DNA of 64,000 bases from Sphaerisporangium krabiense (GTDB lineage: Bacteria; Actinomycetota; Actinomycetes; Streptosporangiales; Streptosporangiaceae): NCBI RefSeq assembly GCF_014200435.1, contig NZ_JACHBR010000001.1, forward strand, positions 5,708,001 through 5,772,000. Reading direction: 5' to 3'. Positions 45,901 through 53,209 of this stretch are shown in pieces. The stretch's first letter is position 1. Each line of letters opens with the position of its first letter. The notes beneath the pieces are model-generated. The model was not told the DNA's origin, did no database searches, and saw only the letters and a program-made list of their open reading frames with translations. A program made the position numbers and the translations under genes.

Positions 45901-48048
45901 CTGGCCACCGAGACGAAGTCGGGCGCGACGACCGCCCTGACCTTCGACGCGTTCGACCGGCTCATCTCCGATGGCGACACGACTTACGCCTACGACGCGC
46001 TGGGGCGCCTGACCTCCCGTACCAAGAGCGGCGCGACCCAGCGGTTCACCTACTCGGGGCTCGGCAACGACATCGCCACGATCACCGACGGCTCAGGCGC
46101 GATCCAGGGCAAGTTCGGGCGCGATCCGTTCGGGAGCCTGCTGGGACTGCAAGAAGGCGGTGGCTCCGCTCTGGGCGCGCTCAGCGACCTGCACGGCGAC
46201 CTGGTCGGCACGTTCTCCGGCACCGCCCTGGTCGACTCGGCCGCCTACGACCCGTTCGGCCAGAACATCGCGCAGTCCGGGGCCCGCCGATCGCTCGGAT
46301 ATCAGGGCGAGTGGACCGACCCCGACACCGGCAAGGTCAACATGAACGCCCGCTGGTACCAGCCGGGAACCGGCGCCTTCGCCTCCCGCGACGACTGGGA
46401 CCTCGACCCGTACGCGTCCAGCCGGCTGAACAGATACTCCTACGCGGACGGCTCCCCGCTGACCCGCTCCGACCCCTCCGGCCACTGCAGCTCCGCCGCC
46501 GGCGGGTGGCCTCCGGCCCCATGCCCGGTGCAGGAACCGCGGACGCAGAAGAAGACGCAGACGCAGAAGAAGCCCGAGCCCAAGCGGGTTCCTCCGACCC
46601 CCAATGTCCCCACCGGCGACACCCTGACCAGGGAGAAGAACCAACAGAAAGAGCATAAAAAACCTAAGCCCAGAGAGCTTCCCCCAGACGGAAAGAAGGA
46701 TCCCCAGACTGTCAGAGAGCCGAAGTCGGAGCCTGTGACCGTTCGGAATCCTTCGACTCCTACGACTACACCGAAGACGCCTCCGAAGTCGCCGAAGGAA
46801 AGGAAAAAGGACAAGACCCAGAGCAGGACCAAGACCATATCCAAGCAGCTGGAGCCCATGAGCACAGACGTGCTGGAGGGGGCGCCCAACTGCGGGCGAA
46901 ATCCAGATCATCCGCTGTGCGGCGACAATCCGGCGAACATCTGCCGGTGGAACAGGTTCATCCCGGGCTGCGACGGCCATCCGGACCAGGACGCGCCGAT
47001 CAAGAAAAAGAAGAAGAAGTCCGTCAAGCCGGACGATGGCATCGGATACGACCCCACGATCACCATCACTCCGCAGGGCCCCCCGCGGGACGTCACGCCC
47101 GACCCCGCCGAGATCCCGGTCGGCTCGGACACCGACGACGTCGTGAATGACATCGTCAACCAGGTGGCCCCCGACCTGCCCCTGGGCGGCGTCCCCCAAG
47201 CCGACCCCGGCTGCGACGCGCCCACACCGAACAGCTTCGTCGCCGGCACCCAAGTGCTCATGGCCGACGGTAAGCACAAGCCGATCGAGGACATAAAGAT
47301 CGGCGACGAGGTCTTGGCCAGTGATCCCGCCACAGGGCAGAACGCGGCAAAGCCTGTCGTGACTCTGATCACAAGTATGGGCCTCAAGAAGCTCGTGGAT
47401 CTCACCGTCGACACCGATGGCACAAGTGGCTCCGCGTCTGACGTGATCACGGCGACCGCTCCGCACCCGTTCTGGGTTCCCGACCTGAAGAAATGGGTGC
47501 CCGCCGGTGAGCTCAAGCCGGGGATGTGGCTGCGGACCTCGACCGGTACATGGGTCCAGGTCACCGCCATCGGTCGGCGCACCGTCGGTCAGCGCGTCTA
47601 CAACCTCACCGTTGGTGATCTCAACAGCTACCATGTCGTCGCAGGTGGCCAGGCCGTCCTCGTCCACAACGAAGGCCCCCCGTACACCGACGAAGAGTGC
47701 TGGGCACTCGCGGACAAGTACAGGGACGAGGAGGTCAAGCGCATGTCCAACACCCAGAGGCGCAAGCACGTAATGATCGTGGGAGGTGTGGACTGCTTGA
47801 CTGGTAAGTGGGCTGTGGGCAAGAAGAGGTCAAGAGCGGGTGACTTCTGCGCCGAGACCCTGGTGACTCAACAGCTTGTCGAAGGCGGATCCGATCCGAA
47901 GAACATCCGGTTCGGCCACCCGATGCATCCAGACTCGCAGAAGCTCGCGCCACCCTGTGCCAAAAGGTGTGAGATGGACTACGAGAAAAGGCAGTTTCCC
48001 CAGGATATCGACTGGGATCCCGACGGTACCTGGAAGGATATGGACTGA
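39982..48048 (+). CDS. RHS/YD-repeat polymorphic toxin 1 with HINT domain and deaminase-like tip
   Basis: The 2688-residue secreted protein has a signal peptide (about 1-45), a DUF6531-like segment (about 310-500: FGAGWSSRWDM, VTDNRGRSQTL) and one LamG-like domain (about 535-755: GYWRLGESSGT, WHHVVLTAEG). Many YD repeats (about 760-2110) build the RHS cocoon, and the core ends DTGKVNMNARWYQPGTGAF. A Lys/Pro-rich linker leads to a HINT autoprocessing domain (about 2418-2566: SFVAGTQVLMADG, HPFWVPD, NSYHVVAGGQAVLVHN). The final 122 residues hold C2623-A-E and P-C2659-x3-C2663, a zinc-deaminase-like pattern. ATG 39982 is chosen for the signal peptide. Confidence 0.9.
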   Translation: MWRSWFPRRLRIAVLFTAATVVFISGVGVPGDLAFPATAETAPSPGGSLHGPDQMAGSAAGLPHLVDSKATRMAAQATAGRVDTGDDIAGVRKSKPPGGAVSPDFRTYGGTPERGEARPSERVTPRSSRGDGKAAGKDSGARLARDCFYAAYSSIRTYRSGDKASYQDHDWEALKTAVAVRPGTDSSYWRDLGLCYVLPPAAPEILDMFPMDQDLVGVTPVLSAYARSAGGVYGIDYVFEVCDEQLTCSSSGVIGDHGAWRVPQGRLSWGKPYQWTVTATDRGTGGVTSKTRRFLTGVRQPVLTSQLAANGANGQEFEQLTGNYTTSFTDAAVTTVGPPLTVSRSYNSMDPRTDGMFGAGWSSRWDMKVLEEAAGQDPTAVVTFPDGRRVRFAAKADGSYQPPPGLFATLAKTQSGGVPGWRLMDKSTTVYVFDAQGRLTGVTDNRGRSQTLTYGGDAKLAKVTGTGGRSLTFVWTGSHVTGVSTDPVDGAALTWTYQYDGDRLTRVCSPAAAPNCTAYDYGTGSQYRSRVLDADPVGYWRLGESSGTVAADTAQETGDATYYQPTLGQPGALAGTQDTAVKGSVKLPENTIARLGGRMSVELWFKAPAPGTILSAGDTGDSIGANRPVLYVGTDGKLRGQLWDDPQAPAVTPITSAAPVNDDQWHHVVLTAEGQAQILYLDGQRVGTLAVGPDGLRRQYAYLGTGWVYNYRGWPATPPMPGNTYAVGFPLTGGTLDEPAVYDRALTEAEVRAHHAARVDMPFKLTKITLPSGRVWAENVYDTTTERVKTHTDEHGGTWQIGVPVYNATTGLSTVTVTDPHAGKLEYRHDAWRGYRLVSYSDQLAKVAGYEYDDSGYLSKVTDRNGNTTGLYHDDRGNLIGRENCRTVGNCQTAYYRYYLNASNAFDPRNDSLIAARDPRSSGSADNTYASTWDYNAYGELAAKKTPATPDFPSGRSQIYAYTDGTEAAVGGGTTPAGLLKSSKDYKGNEKTYRYTSAGDLAEGTLPSGLVIKYGYDALGRLTSRTSVSAAHPTGVTTTLAYDGLGQVVKHTGAAVTNEITGTTHTPEARYTYDADGNKLTDSVVDLTGGDPTRTTTYTYDTYGRAETVTDPLGKVVTTSWDHTGARVSTVDQVGTRFAYAYTPRGELASRTLKGWTGSPVRPQAPADVVLESYAYDPGGRLASVTDAMGRKRSYTYYNDNQPSQEIADDVRLNGSATPADVVLGSLTYDAAGNITRWVDGGLTRIDYVYDAADRMTSQTIDPAARALKTTYAYDANENVTKETRTGAGSARTEVTDYAYDVSDQLIRSTVENGADDLVTTWTVDDRALVTGTTDPRGNVTGADPDRFTTTYRYDAAERLIETKGPQVQIEKLGSATAGRPVARYGYDAASRLTHVTDPEGRTTITAYDKAGQVVSETMPSYTPPGGGTTLTPAVAYTYDDAGRLTGVTDERGFNTSAEYDALDNLVRVTDPAAGGGTRGQWVAEYDLLGETLAAADPTGARVEATYDDLGRQITRTQIERRPVSAALTTQLRYNNAGHLSSVVAPGNKTTTYSVNAAGELTSISDPLGHASTFAYDIAGRTVKVTDPLNNSTEAEYDLAGRQVTAKDLGGSTTLRTFTYGWDAAGNQTSSSTPAGYTTRREYDASGLLVRLIEPVSGAENITTTYGYDATGALTRTTDGRGNSVWTTYNSLGLAESTVEPSTTAYPAADDRTWTNAYDAAGNAVKLTQPGGVRIDRQFDELGRLVKESGTGAAVATPDRTYTYDLADRLTGIGDYTLEYNDRSLLSRVAKPSGQVAAFSYDSRGNPSQRIDTTGTATFTWDDADRLATAAEPVSGRSFTYGYDNADRLTSLNSSTPATSQTFTYDDMDRLLTHTLKNGSGAQLAKVTYGWDKDDRLLSKITSGTAGAGTNTYGYDQNGRLTSWTAPNGNVTSYTWDAAGNRTGAGQQTYTYDERNRLLSGGGSQYTYTARGTLATETKSGATTALTFDAFDRLISDGDTTYAYDALGRLTSRTKSGATQRFTYSGLGNDIATITDGSGAIQGKFGRDPFGSLLGLQEGGGSALGALSDLHGDLVGTFSGTALVDSAAYDPFGQNIAQSGARRSLGYQGEWTDPDTGKVNMNARWYQPGTGAFASRDDWDLDPYASSRLNRYSYADGSPLTRSDPSGHCSSAAGGWPPAPCPVQEPRTQKKTQTQKKPEPKRVPPTPNVPTGDTLTREKNQQKEHKKPKPRELPPDGKKDPQTVREPKSEPVTVRNPSTPTTTPKTPPKSPKERKKDKTQSRTKTISKQLEPMSTDVLEGAPNCGRNPDHPLCGDNPANICRWNRFIPGCDGHPDQDAPIKKKKKKSVKPDDGIGYDPTITITPQGPPRDVTPDPAEIPVGSDTDDVVNDIVNQVAPDLPLGGVPQADPGCDAPTPNSFVAGTQVLMADGKHKPIEDIKIGDEVLASDPATGQNAAKPVVTLITSMGLKKLVDLTVDTDGTSGSASDVITATAPHPFWVPDLKKWVPAGELKPGMWLRTSTGTWVQVTAIGRRTVGQRVYNLTVGDLNSYHVVAGGQAVLVHNEGPPYTDEECWALADKYRDEEVKRMSNTQRRKHVMIVGGVDCLTGKWAVGKKRSRAGDFCAETLVTQQLVEGGSDPKNIRFGHPMHPDSQKLAPPCAKRCEMDYEKRQFPQDIDWDPDGTWKDMD

Positions 48049-48050
48049 CC

Positions 48051-48599
48051 ATGGAATGGGACTGGTCCACCGTCCAGGCCTGGGGAGGTAGCGTAGAAGA
48101 TATTCCGAGGACGCTGGGCGCCCTTTTGTCGGGCGATGAATCCGCACGTGACTCGGCATTCAACATGCTCTACTCGCAGGTCGCATCTTCGGGCGATCTG
48201 GTGTCGGCGGCCGCCCCCGTGGTCGATCACATTCTCGGGGATCTCGCCCGCAGAAGATCGCTTTCTGCGGAGGCGTGGCTCCTCCTGAATGTGATCTTCA
48301 GTGGGGGATCGTATGGTCGGCGAGTAACGGTGGACGGGGCCGATGTGGAGCTGGAGGAGTACTGCAGGGGAAGGATCATAGAGAGCCTGCCCCTCATCGG
48401 AGCCGTCACGCCTGGGCTACAAGATAAGCAATTCGAGTATCTGATGATACTCCTGAGCAAAGTCGGGGAGTTCTCAGTCGACGTGATCCCCATTATCGAA
48501 CGTGAGGTGGCCGCCTCGTCGGGGGAAAGGTTGACCCATGCAGAGGACGCGCTGGAAGTGGCTCTCGAGATGGCCGCGGAAGCGGGGCTTCTCGACTAG
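48051..48599 (+). CDS. Putative immunity protein for RHS toxin 1
   Basis: The 182-residue protein is all-helical by inspection (repeated amphipathic helices, HEAT-like feel), acidic and without a signal peptide. ATG 48051 lies 2 bases after the toxin stop, the standard place for an immunity gene in polymorphic-toxin cassettes, so binding and inactivating the toxin tip in the producer's cytoplasm is the likely role. No named immunity family was recognised. GC content is lower than in neighbouring genes, as for the toxin tip, suggesting they moved together. Confidence 0.7.
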   Translation: MEWDWSTVQAWGGSVEDIPRTLGALLSGDESARDSAFNMLYSQVASSGDLVSAAAPVVDHILGDLARRRSLSAEAWLLLNVIFSGGSYGRRVTVDGADVELEEYCRGRIIESLPLIGAVTPGLQDKQFEYLMILLSKVGEFSVDVIPIIEREVAASSGERLTHAEDALEVALEMAAEAGLLD

Positions 48600-48666
48600 G
48601 AGATCCCGGCCTTCTCTGGGTCACCTTCCGATTTCGATGCCGGGGCTCGGAGCGTGTGACGCGCTG

Positions 48667-51132
48667 TCAGTCGTCGTGGCGGCGGGTGGTCCAGGGCGGG
48701 TCGGGGTGATGGGTCGTCGAATGGTTCCACGGGTGCCTGGGGGCGCCGGCCAGGCTGTCTAGGTCGTCGTCCAGGTACCACGGGCGGCGGTGGCCGGGAT
48801 CGTGGTAGGGGTCCCACAGATAGCGGTAGGGGTCGATGGAGGATCGCCTCCAGTGGGGGCGGGGGCGGTGGCCGCGGTCCTCCTCGGCGAACGGGCCATC
48901 CGCGTACCGGCCGGGATCGCCGTGGTCGTCAGGGCCGCTGCGGGGGTCCTCGCCGTCGCGGCGTTTGCGGGGGTCGGTGGTTTCCAGGTCCTCGGGTTTT
49001 AGGCCGGGGGTGGTGCCGCCGCCGAAGCGGGAGGTGTTGGGGGCGTGGAAGGGGGTGGCGGGGGTGTCGCGGAGGGCGTTGTCCATGGAGTGGACCCAGA
49101 TGGGGCCGGGGAGGGTGGCGCCCTGGACGCCGCCGTAGGAGCGGCCGCCGATCTCCACGCCGGTCAGCGGGTGTTTGTAGGCGCCGCGGATGTCGCCCAG
49201 GCTGACGGCGGCGGCCAGGTCGGGGGTGTAGCCGGCGAACCAGGCCGAGGTGTAGTCGTTGTTGGTGCCGGTCTTGCCGGCGGCGGGGCGGCCGATGCCC
49301 TGGCCCTTCATCGTGCCGCGGGTGAAGACCCCGGACAGGATGTGGTTGACGGCGTCGGCGACCTCCTCGTCGAGGGCGGGCGAGCAGCTCGGGGCGACGG
49401 TGGTGCGCCGGCCGCGCCGGTCGGCGATCTCCAGGATGGCCATCGGGCGGCAGTACCGGCCGCGCGCGCCGAACGCGGCGAACGCGCCCGCCACCGTCAC
49501 AGGGTCCATCTCGTTGACGCCGAGCGTGAAGGTGGGCACCTCTTTGAGCGGCTTGCCGTCGGCGCGGACCACGCCGAGCGCGCGGGCGGTCTTCACGACG
49601 TCGCACAGGCCGACCTCGCGCTCCAGCATCATGTAGAAGATGTTCACCGACTGCCAGGTGCCGGTGGCCAGGCTGTGCGGGCCGCCCTTGCCCTCGCCGC
49701 CCGCGTTGTGGATCACCGTGCCGGGCGCGTTGACCCGTTTGCCGGAGCAGTCCTTGTACCCCGAGGACGGCACGAAGCTGCCGGGCGTGTCGAAGCCCTG
49801 GTCGAACCTCCAGCCCTTGGCCAGGGCGGTGGCCAGCGTGAACACCTTGAACGTCGACCCGGCCTGGAAGCCCTGCCCGCCGCCGTGCGCCATGTCCGCG
49901 GCCAGGTTGTAGGTCGTCTTCGGCCCGTCGTCGCCGGGGTTGACGCCGTACTTCTTGCTCGCGGCGAGGGCCCGGATCCTGCCGGTGCCGGGCTCCACCA
50001 TGGCCTCGGCGGCCACCTGGTGGTCCTTGGGGCTCACGTGGGCGGCGAGGGCCCGCTCGGCGGCCCGCTGCACGACGGGGTCGAGCGTCGTCTTGATGAC
50101 CAGCCCGTCGCGGTACAGGCGGCGCTCCCGCTCGGCCCGGGTCCGCCCGAACGCGGCGTTGTTGACGATGTCCTTCTGCACGTAGAGGCAGAAGTACGGG
50201 TAGTCGCTCTCGGAGCACCCGCCCGGTTCGGCCCGCAGGTTCAGCGCGAGCGGCCCGGCCTTGGCGGCCTCGGCCTCGGCGCGCGGCGCCATGCGCAGCT
50301 GGGACATGCGGTCCAGGACGAGGTTGCGGCGCGTCAGCAGCTCGGCCTGGTGCTCGGGGCCGAGCGTGGGGTCGGTGACGAACGGTGTGCGCACGGCCCC
50401 GGCGAGGGTGGCGGCCTGGGCGAGGGTCAGCGCGGAGGCCGGCACGCCGAAGAACCGCCGCGCCGCGGCCTCCACGCCGAACGCGCCGCCGCCGAAGTAG
50501 GCGATGTTGAGGTAGCGCAGCAGGATCTGGTCCTTGGTGTACTTGCGCTCCAGGCCCATGGCGTAGCGCAGCTCCTGGATCTTCCGGCGGATGCTCGGCG
50601 CGCGGGCGAGGTCGCGCTCGCCCTCGGAGCGGGCGTTCTGCAGCAGGATGTTCTTGACGAGCTGCTGGGTCAGCGACGATCCGCCCTGCCGGATGCTGCC
50701 CGCCCTGGCGTTGGTCACCAGCGCGCGCAGCGTGCCCTTGACGTCGAGCCCCGCGTGCTCGTAGAACCGCGCGTCCTCGATGGCGACGATCGCCTTGCGC
50801 ATCATCGGGGTGATCGCCGCGAGGTCGACCGACTGCCGGTTCTGGACGTAGAACTGCGCGAACTGCCGGCCGTTCTTGTCCAGCAGCCGGGTCCGCTCCG
50901 GCAGGGGCAGCTCGCGCAGCATGGTGGGCACCTCGAAGAAGTCGTGCGCGGCGTCCCGGGTCAGGACGCCCGCCCCGCCCACGGCCGGGAGCGCGATGGC
51001 CGCCACGAGCAGCCCGCCGACCACGCCCGCCAGGCCGAGCGTGGCGATGGCGAGCGGCACCGACGGCCCCGGCCACCGGAGCCGTGCGGGCTCGCCACCC
51101 GCCGCGGTGCGGCGGTCGGATCCCGAGGTCAC
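48667..51132 (-). CDS. Class A penicillin-binding protein
   Basis: This 821-residue bifunctional peptidoglycan synthase has one N-terminal TM helix (about 25-50). The GT51 glycosyltransferase has EDARFYEHAGLD (Glu about 119), RQGGSSLTQQLVKN and RKYTKDQILLRYLN. The transpeptidase has AGSTFK (Ser about 425), SVN and KTGTNND (about 622). All catalytic motifs are present. The last about 115 residues are an Asp/Arg/His/Pro-rich tail of unknown role. GTG 51132 lacks a strong ribosome-binding site. It is 52 bases downstream of murA on the same strand, so a cell-wall operon is likely. Confidence 0.94.
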   Translation of the reverse strand: MTSGSDRRTAAGGEPARLRWPGPSVPLAIATLGLAGVVGGLLVAAIALPAVGGAGVLTRDAAHDFFEVPTMLRELPLPERTRLLDKNGRQFAQFYVQNRQSVDLAAITPMMRKAIVAIEDARFYEHAGLDVKGTLRALVTNARAGSIRQGGSSLTQQLVKNILLQNARSEGERDLARAPSIRRKIQELRYAMGLERKYTKDQILLRYLNIAYFGGGAFGVEAAARRFFGVPASALTLAQAATLAGAVRTPFVTDPTLGPEHQAELLTRRNLVLDRMSQLRMAPRAEAEAAKAGPLALNLRAEPGGCSESDYPYFCLYVQKDIVNNAAFGRTRAERERRLYRDGLVIKTTLDPVVQRAAERALAAHVSPKDHQVAAEAMVEPGTGRIRALAASKKYGVNPGDDGPKTTYNLAADMAHGGGQGFQAGSTFKVFTLATALAKGWRFDQGFDTPGSFVPSSGYKDCSGKRVNAPGTVIHNAGGEGKGGPHSLATGTWQSVNIFYMMLEREVGLCDVVKTARALGVVRADGKPLKEVPTFTLGVNEMDPVTVAGAFAAFGARGRYCRPMAILEIADRRGRRTTVAPSCSPALDEEVADAVNHILSGVFTRGTMKGQGIGRPAAGKTGTNNDYTSAWFAGYTPDLAAAVSLGDIRGAYKHPLTGVEIGGRSYGGVQGATLPGPIWVHSMDNALRDTPATPFHAPNTSRFGGGTTPGLKPEDLETTDPRKRRDGEDPRSGPDDHGDPGRYADGPFAEEDRGHRPRPHWRRSSIDPYRYLWDPYHDPGHRRPWYLDDDLDSLAGAPRHPWNHSTTHHPDPPWTTRRHDD

Positions 51133-51184
51133 GTGATAAAGGTGCTCACAGGAGGAACGTCCGCAAACGCCCCCCGCGGAACCT

Positions 51185-52507
51185 TTACGCTCCCCGGCTG
51201 ATCTTCAACCCAAGTGAGGTGAACTGGTCGAAAACGCGATGGTAGCCACGCTCGATGTGGTTCACCCCGCGCAGCGTGGAGGTGCCCTCGGCCACCGCGG
51301 CGGCGAGGACGGCCGAGAACCCGGCCCGGATGTCGGGCAGCGTGACGTCGGCGCCGCGCAGCTTGGACACCCCGCGCACGACCGCCGAGTGCTTGGCGTT
51401 GGTGTCGTGGTAGCGGCACGCGGGCCCGCCGAGGCACACGTCGAACGTCTCGATCTCGCAGCCCATCTTCTGCAGCGCCGGCACGTACACCAGGCGGTTC
51501 TCGAAGACGGTCTCGTGCAGCACCGACATGCCCTCGGCCTGGGTGAACAGCACCATCAGCGGGGTCTGCCAGTCGGTCATGAACCCCGGGTGGGTGTCGG
51601 TCTGCACGGCGGCGGCGCGCAGGCCGTGCGGCGCGGAGGCGGTCAGCCACTCGTCGGTGATGTCGAACTGGGCCCCCATGCGGGCCAGGGTGGTGATCGC
51701 GGTCACCAGACGGTCCTGCGGGCAGCCGTGCACCCGCACCTCGCCGCCGGTGATCAGGCCCGCCACCAGGTAGGAGAACGCCTCGATGCGGTCGCCCGCG
51801 AGCCACGTCGAGGCGCCGCGCAGCCGCTCGACGCCCTCGATGACGATGCGGCGGTCCGGGCTGAGCTCGATGCGCGCGCCCATGCGCTGCAGGAACAGCG
51901 CCAGCTCGACCACCTCGGGCTCGGTGGCCGCCCCCTTGATCACCGTCTTGCCCTCGGCGAGCACCGCCGACAGCAGGATCGTCTCGGTGGCGCCGACGCT
52001 GGGGTAGGGCAGCTCGATGCGGGCGCCGCGCAGCCGGGTCGCCTTGGCGAATATGCCCGTGTCGCGCACCTCGATCTCCGCGCCGAGCGCGCGCAGCGCC
52101 TCGACGTGGAAGTTCACCGGCCGCCGCCCGATCGGGTCGCCGCCGACCAGCGGGACGTACGCCTCGCCCGCCAGGTGCAGCAGCGGGCCGAGCATCAGGA
52201 TCGGGATGCGGTTGAGGCCGGTGAAGGCCTCGGGCACGCGGGGACGGATCTCGGGGCCGCGCTCCAGGGTGATCTCACGCTGGGTGATGTCGACCTCGAT
52301 GCCGAGGGCCGAGAGCATCGCGGCCGTGATGCCGACCTCGCCCACCTCGGGGGCGTTGTGCAACGTGCTCGGCCCGATGCCCAGCATGGCCGCGACCATG
52401 TGCTTGGACACCGCGTTCTTCGAGCCGCGTACCTCGACGTCCCCGCGCAGGGGCCCGCTCGGGTCGATCAGCCATACCTCTTCGCTCACGGGGGACAGCC
52501 TAACCAT
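51185..52507 (-). CDS. murA: UDP-N-acetylglucosamine 1-carboxyvinyltransferase with Cys-to-Asp active site
   Basis: The 440-residue enzyme transfers enolpyruvate from PEP to UDP-GlcNAc, the first committed step of peptidoglycan synthesis. RGSKNAVSK holds the conserved Lys (about 30). The catalytic loop reads VGGDPIGRRPVNFH, with Asp 124 where most MurA proteins have the fosfomycin-reactive Cys (GGCxIGxRP). The late motif TDTHPGFMTDWQTP is intact. By precedent from mycobacterial and chlamydial MurA, Asp keeps activity but blocks fosfomycin. ATG 52507 is used; GTG 52489 is an alternative, and neither has a clear ribosome-binding site. Confidence 0.93.
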   Translation of the reverse strand: MVRLSPVSEEVWLIDPSGPLRGDVEVRGSKNAVSKHMVAAMLGIGPSTLHNAPEVGEVGITAAMLSALGIEVDITQREITLERGPEIRPRVPEAFTGLNRIPILMLGPLLHLAGEAYVPLVGGDPIGRRPVNFHVEALRALGAEIEVRDTGIFAKATRLRGARIELPYPSVGATETILLSAVLAEGKTVIKGAATEPEVVELALFLQRMGARIELSPDRRIVIEGVERLRGASTWLAGDRIEAFSYLVAGLITGGEVRVHGCPQDRLVTAITTLARMGAQFDITDEWLTASAPHGLRAAAVQTDTHPGFMTDWQTPLMVLFTQAEGMSVLHETVFENRLVYVPALQKMGCEIETFDVCLGGPACRYHDTNAKHSAVVRGVSKLRGADVTLPDIRAGFSAVLAAAVAEGTSTLRGVNHIERGYHRVFDQFTSLGLKISRGA

Positions 52508-52606
52508 GCGGCGCGCGTGGCCGAAGGTACGCGGGCGCGCTCACGTGGGTAACATATGCGGATCCGCACGCTGGTGCGGGGGCGCGTGACAGGACGGAGT
52601 GATCCG

Positions 52607-53134
52607 GTGCGGCATGTGCGCGATTTCGGAGCGACCGTGGGCGTCCTCGTCGTCCTGGGGGTGGTCGCGGGGTTCACGTGGTCGGCCCTCGCCCCCCGCA
52701 CCCCGTATCTGATCACCCGGACGGGTCCCCAGCTCACCGATCCCACCACCCAGTCGCTGATCGCCGCCGACGGCTGGTTCGCCGTGGTCACCGGCGTGGG
52801 CGGGCTGGCCTGCGGCATCGTCGCCTACCTGGTCGCCCGTAAGGGGCGCCCGGTCGCGATGCTGGCGGGGCTGGCCGTGGGCGGGCTGCTCGCCGGGTTC
52901 CTGACGCTCAGCGTCGGCATGTCGCTCGGCGACTCCACCATCCGCGCGGCCGCCGCCGGCGCGGCGGCGATCGGCTCCCGGGTCGACGTGCTCACCGTCA
53001 ACGCCAACGGCGTGCTGCTGGCCTGGCCGCTGGTCGCGGTCGCGGTCTTCGGCATCGTCGAGTCCGTGGACGGCTACCGCGAATCGCCCCTCCGCAAGCC
53101 GTACGCGGGGGAGCCGGGCACGCTGGACTCGTAG
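52607..53134 (+). CDS. Four-TM membrane protein, DUF2567-like
   Basis: The 175-residue membrane protein has four hydrophobic segments (about 10-30, 58-80, 85-110, 138-160) and a periplasmic loop between the first two (SALAPRTPYLITRTGPQLTDP). The overall layout resembles actinobacterial DUF2567-type proteins; the function is unknown. GTG 52607 has GGAG seven bases upstream and is preferred over ATG 52556. Its stop TAG (53132-53134) falls at the edge of the inserted IS element, so the native C-terminus may have been altered by the insertion. It is divergent from murA. Confidence 0.72.
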   Translation: MRHVRDFGATVGVLVVLGVVAGFTWSALAPRTPYLITRTGPQLTDPTTQSLIAADGWFAVVTGVGGLACGIVAYLVARKGRPVAMLAGLAVGGLLAGFLTLSVGMSLGDSTIRAAAAGAAAIGSRVDVLTVNANGVLLAWPLVAVAVFGIVESVDGYRESPLRKPYAGEPGTLDS

Positions 53135-53157
53135 TACTCCAGTGACACTTCGCGATC
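53133..53157 (+). repeat. Left terminal inverted repeat of the IS element
   Basis: The 25-base repeat starts AGTACTCCAGTGACACTTCG and differs from the right repeat at one position. Its first bases overlap the stop codon of the upstream membrane-protein gene. Confidence 0.88.
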
Positions 53158-53209
53158 TTGAGAGGTCGGGGTCGCATGGCGACGGCCACCGCGTGATCAT
53201 TCGGAGTTT

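Noticed and set aside
40000..48048. RHS1 considered as a type VI or contact-dependent (CdiA) effector
   Set aside because: It has a Sec-type signal peptide, YD repeats and HINT, and no VgrG, PAAR or TPS domain; the Gram-positive host also argues against both systems.
49045..51201. Long plus-strand open frame opposite the PBP gene
   Set aside because: The minus-strand frame carries all PBP catalytic motifs; the plus frame is a compositional shadow.
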